Assembly (NCBI GenBank): GCA_947598425.1
Contig: CANQFH010000014.1
Span: forward strand, 1 to 16,530
Direction of reading: 5' to 3'
DNA: 16,530 nt
DNA from: an uncultured Bacilli bacterium
GTDB lineage: Bacteria > Bacillota_I > Bacilli_A > RF39 > UBA660
Shown here: piece by piece, positions 14,270-16,530 of the stretch
How positions within the stretch are numbered: the stretch's first letter is position 1
Layout of the letters: each line of letters begins with the position of its first letter
Program-made: the position numbers and the translations under genes
The notes under the pieces: generated by a model
Told to the model about the DNA's origin: nothing
Databases searched by the model: none
What the model saw: the letters and a program-made list of their open reading frames with translations, nothing else

Positions 14270-15385
14270 ATGGATAGTAAAGAATTTATTAAAGCATTAG
14301 ATAATATTGTTAAAGAAAAAAATATTAGTGTTGATGTTGTTTTAGATGCTATGACTTTAGCATTACAAACTGCTTATAAGAAAAATTTTGATTCTAAAAC
14401 TAATGTCAGAGTAGATATTAATAGAGAAACTGGTGAAATTAAAGTATTTTCTTATTTAGTAGTAGTACCAGAAATCGATGAAGGTAGTGAAGAAGTAGAT
14501 GAAGAAGGAAATGTTATTGAAATTCCTCCTAAAATTAATCTTGATGCCCAAATATTATTAGAAGATGCTCAAAAAATTGATCCTAATGCTAAAATTGGGG
14601 ATACTATTGAAAAAGAAGTAACACCTAAAGATTTTGGCCGTGTTGCTGCGACTACAGCGAAACAAGTAGTTACTCAAAAGATTAGAGAAGCTGAAAAAAA
14701 TAGTATTATTGAAGAGTTCCAAGATAAAGAATATGAATTAATGGTTGGCCTAGTAGCTATGGAAGATCAAAGAAATTATTATATAGATTTAGGTAGAACT
14801 AGAGGTATGTTACCAAAATCAGAGATTATTCCTGGTGAAGTTATTAAAATGGGTTCTAGTATTTGTGTATATATAACTAAAGTTGAAAATGGTACTAAAG
14901 GTCCAATTATTATGACATCTAGAAAACATTATGGTTTTGTTAAAAGATTATTTGAATCATTTATACCAGAGTTACAAAATGGTGATATCGTTTTATACGG
15001 AGTAGCTAGAGATGCCGGTAATAGAAGTAAAGTAGCAGTATATTCTACTAATGAAAGAATTGATGCGATTGGATCTTGTATTGGGGAAAAAGGTAGTCGG
15101 ATAGCGAGTATTTTAAAAGAATTAAATGGTGAAAAAGTAGATTTAATATTATATGATGAAGATCCTAAGACTTTTATAGCAAATGCTTTAAGTCCTGCTA
15201 AAAATGTTATAGTTAATATAACTAATGAAGAAAAGAAAGAAGCTTTAGCTATAGTTACTGATGATAACTTATCTTTAGCTATAGGTAAAAAAGGTAGTAA
15301 TATCAGACTTGCTAGTAAATTAACTAAGTATAAATTAGAAATAAAAACTTTATCACAAATTAATGCTGAAGGAAATAAAGAATAA
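14270..15385 (+). CDS. nusA: Transcription termination/antitermination factor NusA
   Basis: This 371-residue RNA polymerase-binding factor acts on pausing, termination and antitermination. The N-terminal polymerase-binding domain (~1-135) contains VLDAMTLALQTAYKK. An S1 domain follows, with YYIDLGRTRGMLPKSEIIPGE and TKGPIIMTSR, then KH1 (about 240-300; IGEKGSRI) and KH2 (about 320-360; AIGKKGSNIRLASKL). The length is like Bacillus NusA and lacks the C-terminal acidic repeats of E. coli. An acidic insert (EIDEGSEEVDEEGN) stands in the N-terminal domain before INLDAQ. The ribosome site GGAGAGAGG overlaps the end of rimP, giving coupled expression. Confidence 0.97.
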   Translation: MDSKEFIKALDNIVKEKNISVDVVLDAMTLALQTAYKKNFDSKTNVRVDINRETGEIKVFSYLVVVPEIDEGSEEVDEEGNVIEIPPKINLDAQILLEDAQKIDPNAKIGDTIEKEVTPKDFGRVAATTAKQVVTQKIREAEKNSIIEEFQDKEYELMVGLVAMEDQRNYYIDLGRTRGMLPKSEIIPGEVIKMGSSICVYITKVENGTKGPIIMTSRKHYGFVKRLFESFIPELQNGDIVLYGVARDAGNRSKVAVYSTNERIDAIGSCIGEKGSRIASILKELNGEKVDLILYDEDPKTFIANALSPAKNVIVNITNEEKKEALAIVTDDNLSLAIGKKGSNIRLASKLTKYKLEIKTLSQINAEGNKE

Positions 15386-15646
15386 ATGAAACAAAGAAAA
15401 ATACCAATGCGTACTTGTATTATTACTAAAGAAAAATTAAGAAAAGAAGAATTAATTAGAGTTATTAGAAATAATTTAGGTAATGTAGAAATAGATTTAA
15501 CTGGTAAGAAAAATGGTCGTGGAGCTTATTTAAAAAAAGATTTAGAAGTTTTTAAGAAAGCTAGAAGTAGTAAAATATTAGAGAAAGTATTAGGAGTAGA
15601 AATAAAAGAAGAATTATATGATGAATTAGATAATTTATTAAAATAA
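15386..15646 (+). CDS. ylxR: YlxR family RNA-binding protein (RnpM)
   Basis: This 86-residue protein carries the DUF448 signature: PMRTCIITKEKLRKEELIRVI at the N-terminus and GRGAYLKKD in the middle. Members bind RNA; in Bacillus the protein (RnpM) interacts with RNase P. The second Cys of the usual CxxC is replaced by Thr (CIITKE). The ATG follows the nusA stop with no gap, and the GAAGGA site lies inside nusA, so translation is probably coupled. It stands between nusA and infB, its conserved position. Confidence 0.93.
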   Translation: MKQRKIPMRTCIITKEKLRKEELIRVIRNNLGNVEIDLTGKKNGRGAYLKKDLEVFKKARSSKILEKVLGVEIKEELYDELDNLLK

Positions 15647-15661
15647 GAAAGGAGAATATAA

Positions 15662-16530
15662 ATGACTATTAAAGTTAAAGATTATGCTTTAGATTTAAAT
15701 TTATCAGTAGCGGAAGTTTTAAAGAAATGTCAAGAACTAGGAATTAATGCCAAAAGTGCTGATGATATCTTAGAGGAAGATGACATTATCATGTTAGATA
15801 ATACTTTAAAATTAATTAGTACTGATGAAGAAATTACTTATGATGAAGATGAAATGGTTGAAAATATCGCTAGAGATATTATGGAAAGTAATAATATTTT
15901 AGAAAGTAATACATCTAAAAAACAAAAATTAAAGAAAAAAGATAAAACTAATGAAAATAAAGAAAATTATAAAATGTTAAAAAAAGAGATGTATAAACAT
16001 AAAGAAAAATTAATGAGTAACGATACGGCATCTTTAGATATAGTGTTATATAAACAAGATATGACTGTTGGTGAATTTGCTAAAGCTTTAGATGTTAGTA
16101 GTACAGATATTATTAAAAAATTAATGTCTTTAGGATTAATGATTGGTATTAATGAAGTTATAGATTTTGAAAATGCTGAAATTGTTGCATTAGATTACCA
16201 TAAAACTTTAAAGAAAGAAGAAACTCAAGATGAAGCTAATTTTGAAGAATATGAAATAATTGATAAAGAAGAAGATTTAGTTAAAAGACCACCAATTGTA
16301 ACGATTATGGGACATGTAGACCATGGTAAAACAACTCTTTTAGATTATATTCGTTCTTCTCATGTCGTAGATAGTGAATTTGGAGGAATTACGCAACATA
16401 TTGGAGCTTATCAAATAGAACATAATGGTAATAAAATAACATTTATAGATACTCCAGGACATGCTGCTTTTACTGAAATGCGTGCTAGAGGAGCTAGTGT
16501 TACTGATATTGTTATTATTATTGTTGCTGC
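15662..16530 (+). CDS. infB: Translation initiation factor IF-2, 5' part (3' end beyond window)
   Basis: The ATG follows AGAAAGGAG and the frame stays open for 289 codons to the window edge. IF-2 is the GTPase that brings initiator tRNA to the 30S subunit. An N-terminal IF2_N domain (~1-45: [24 protein letters not shown]), a charged Lys/Glu linker and a second IF2_N copy (~135-175: [25 protein letters not shown]) precede the G domain. Visible G motifs are GHVDHGKT (217-224), [10 protein letters not shown] and DTPGH. The linker is short, as in compact Firmicutes proteins. Just 15 bp separate it from ylxR; the L7Ae-like ylxQ usually found between them is missing. Confidence 0.97.
   Translation, partial: MTIKVKDYALDLNLSVAEVLKKCQELGINAKSADDILEEDDIIMLDNTLKLISTDEEITYDEDEMVENIARDIMESNNILESNTSKKQKLKKKDKTNENKENYKMLKKEMYKHKEKLMSNDTASLDIVLYKQDMTVGEFAKALDVSSTDIIKKLMSLGLMIGINEVIDFENAEIVALDYHKTLKKEETQDEANFEEYEIIDKEEDLVKRPPIVTIMGHVDHGKTTLLDYIRSSHVVDSEFGGITQHIGAYQIEHNGNKITFIDTPGHAAFTEMRARGASVTDIVIIIVA

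Noticed and set aside
14200..14300. Frameshift in rimP
   Set aside because: nusA begins one base after the stop, leaving no room for a C-terminal domain in any frame.
1..16530. Mycoplasma-type code (TGA as Trp), suggested by the very low GC
   Set aside because: All Trp codons I see are TGG, and TGA is used as a genuine stop, for example at 13906-13908 in the UPF0316 gene.

Overview
The window comes from a very AT-rich, low-GC Gram-positive bacterium (Firmicutes/Bacilli type). It uses the standard code: TGG encodes Trp and TGA is a real stop, for example at 13906-13908, so it is not a code-4 Mollicute. A cotJ spore-coat operon implies spore formation. AT-richness, short gaps, terminators overlapping stop codons and several shortened proteins (RimP, a ClpC-like protein) suggest a streamlined genome. 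An uncultured gut Bacilli lineage (RF39/Erysipelotrichia-like) fits, but that placement is inference.

Layout. (1) 1-427: the 3' end of a gene for a C-type-lectin/formylglycine-enzyme-fold protein. Its last ~140 bp change abruptly to GC-rich, adenine-poor DNA, the signature of a diversity-generating retroelement (DGR) variable region. (2) 512-1849, minus strand: a membrane-anchored Ala/Glu/Lys-rich coiled-coil surface protein, sharing a terminator with (1). (3) 2020-4140: a ClpC-like AAA+ unfoldase whose second ATPase module looks inactive, divergent from (2) across an inverted repeat. (4) 4220-5077: a DUF3419-like SAM-binding protein with a consensus promoter. (5) 5084-7645, minus: a PMCA-type Ca2+ P-type ATPase. 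(6) 7695-8210, minus: TrmL tRNA methyltransferase, divergent from (7) 8297-10525: FtsK/SpoIIIE DNA translocase; their promoters overlap at the -35 elements. (8) 10604-11176: a membrane-anchored thioredoxin-fold protein without CxxC. (9) 11271-11999: a DUF3800 protein with a four-Cys cluster. (10) 12064-13072: cotJA/JB fusion and cotJC with a sigma-E-like -10. (11) 13197-13908: a small membrane protein and a UPF0316 protein. (12) 14020-16530: the rimP-nusA-ylxR-infB operon, with a one-domain RimP, no ylxQ, and a hairpin in its leader.

Most of the window is housekeeping: translation and transcription factors, tRNA modification, chromosome segregation, ion transport. The accessory part is the left end, where the likely DGR target lies beside a long coiled-coil surface protein. 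No reverse transcriptase or template repeat is visible here, so the retroelement core must lie to the left or elsewhere in the genome.
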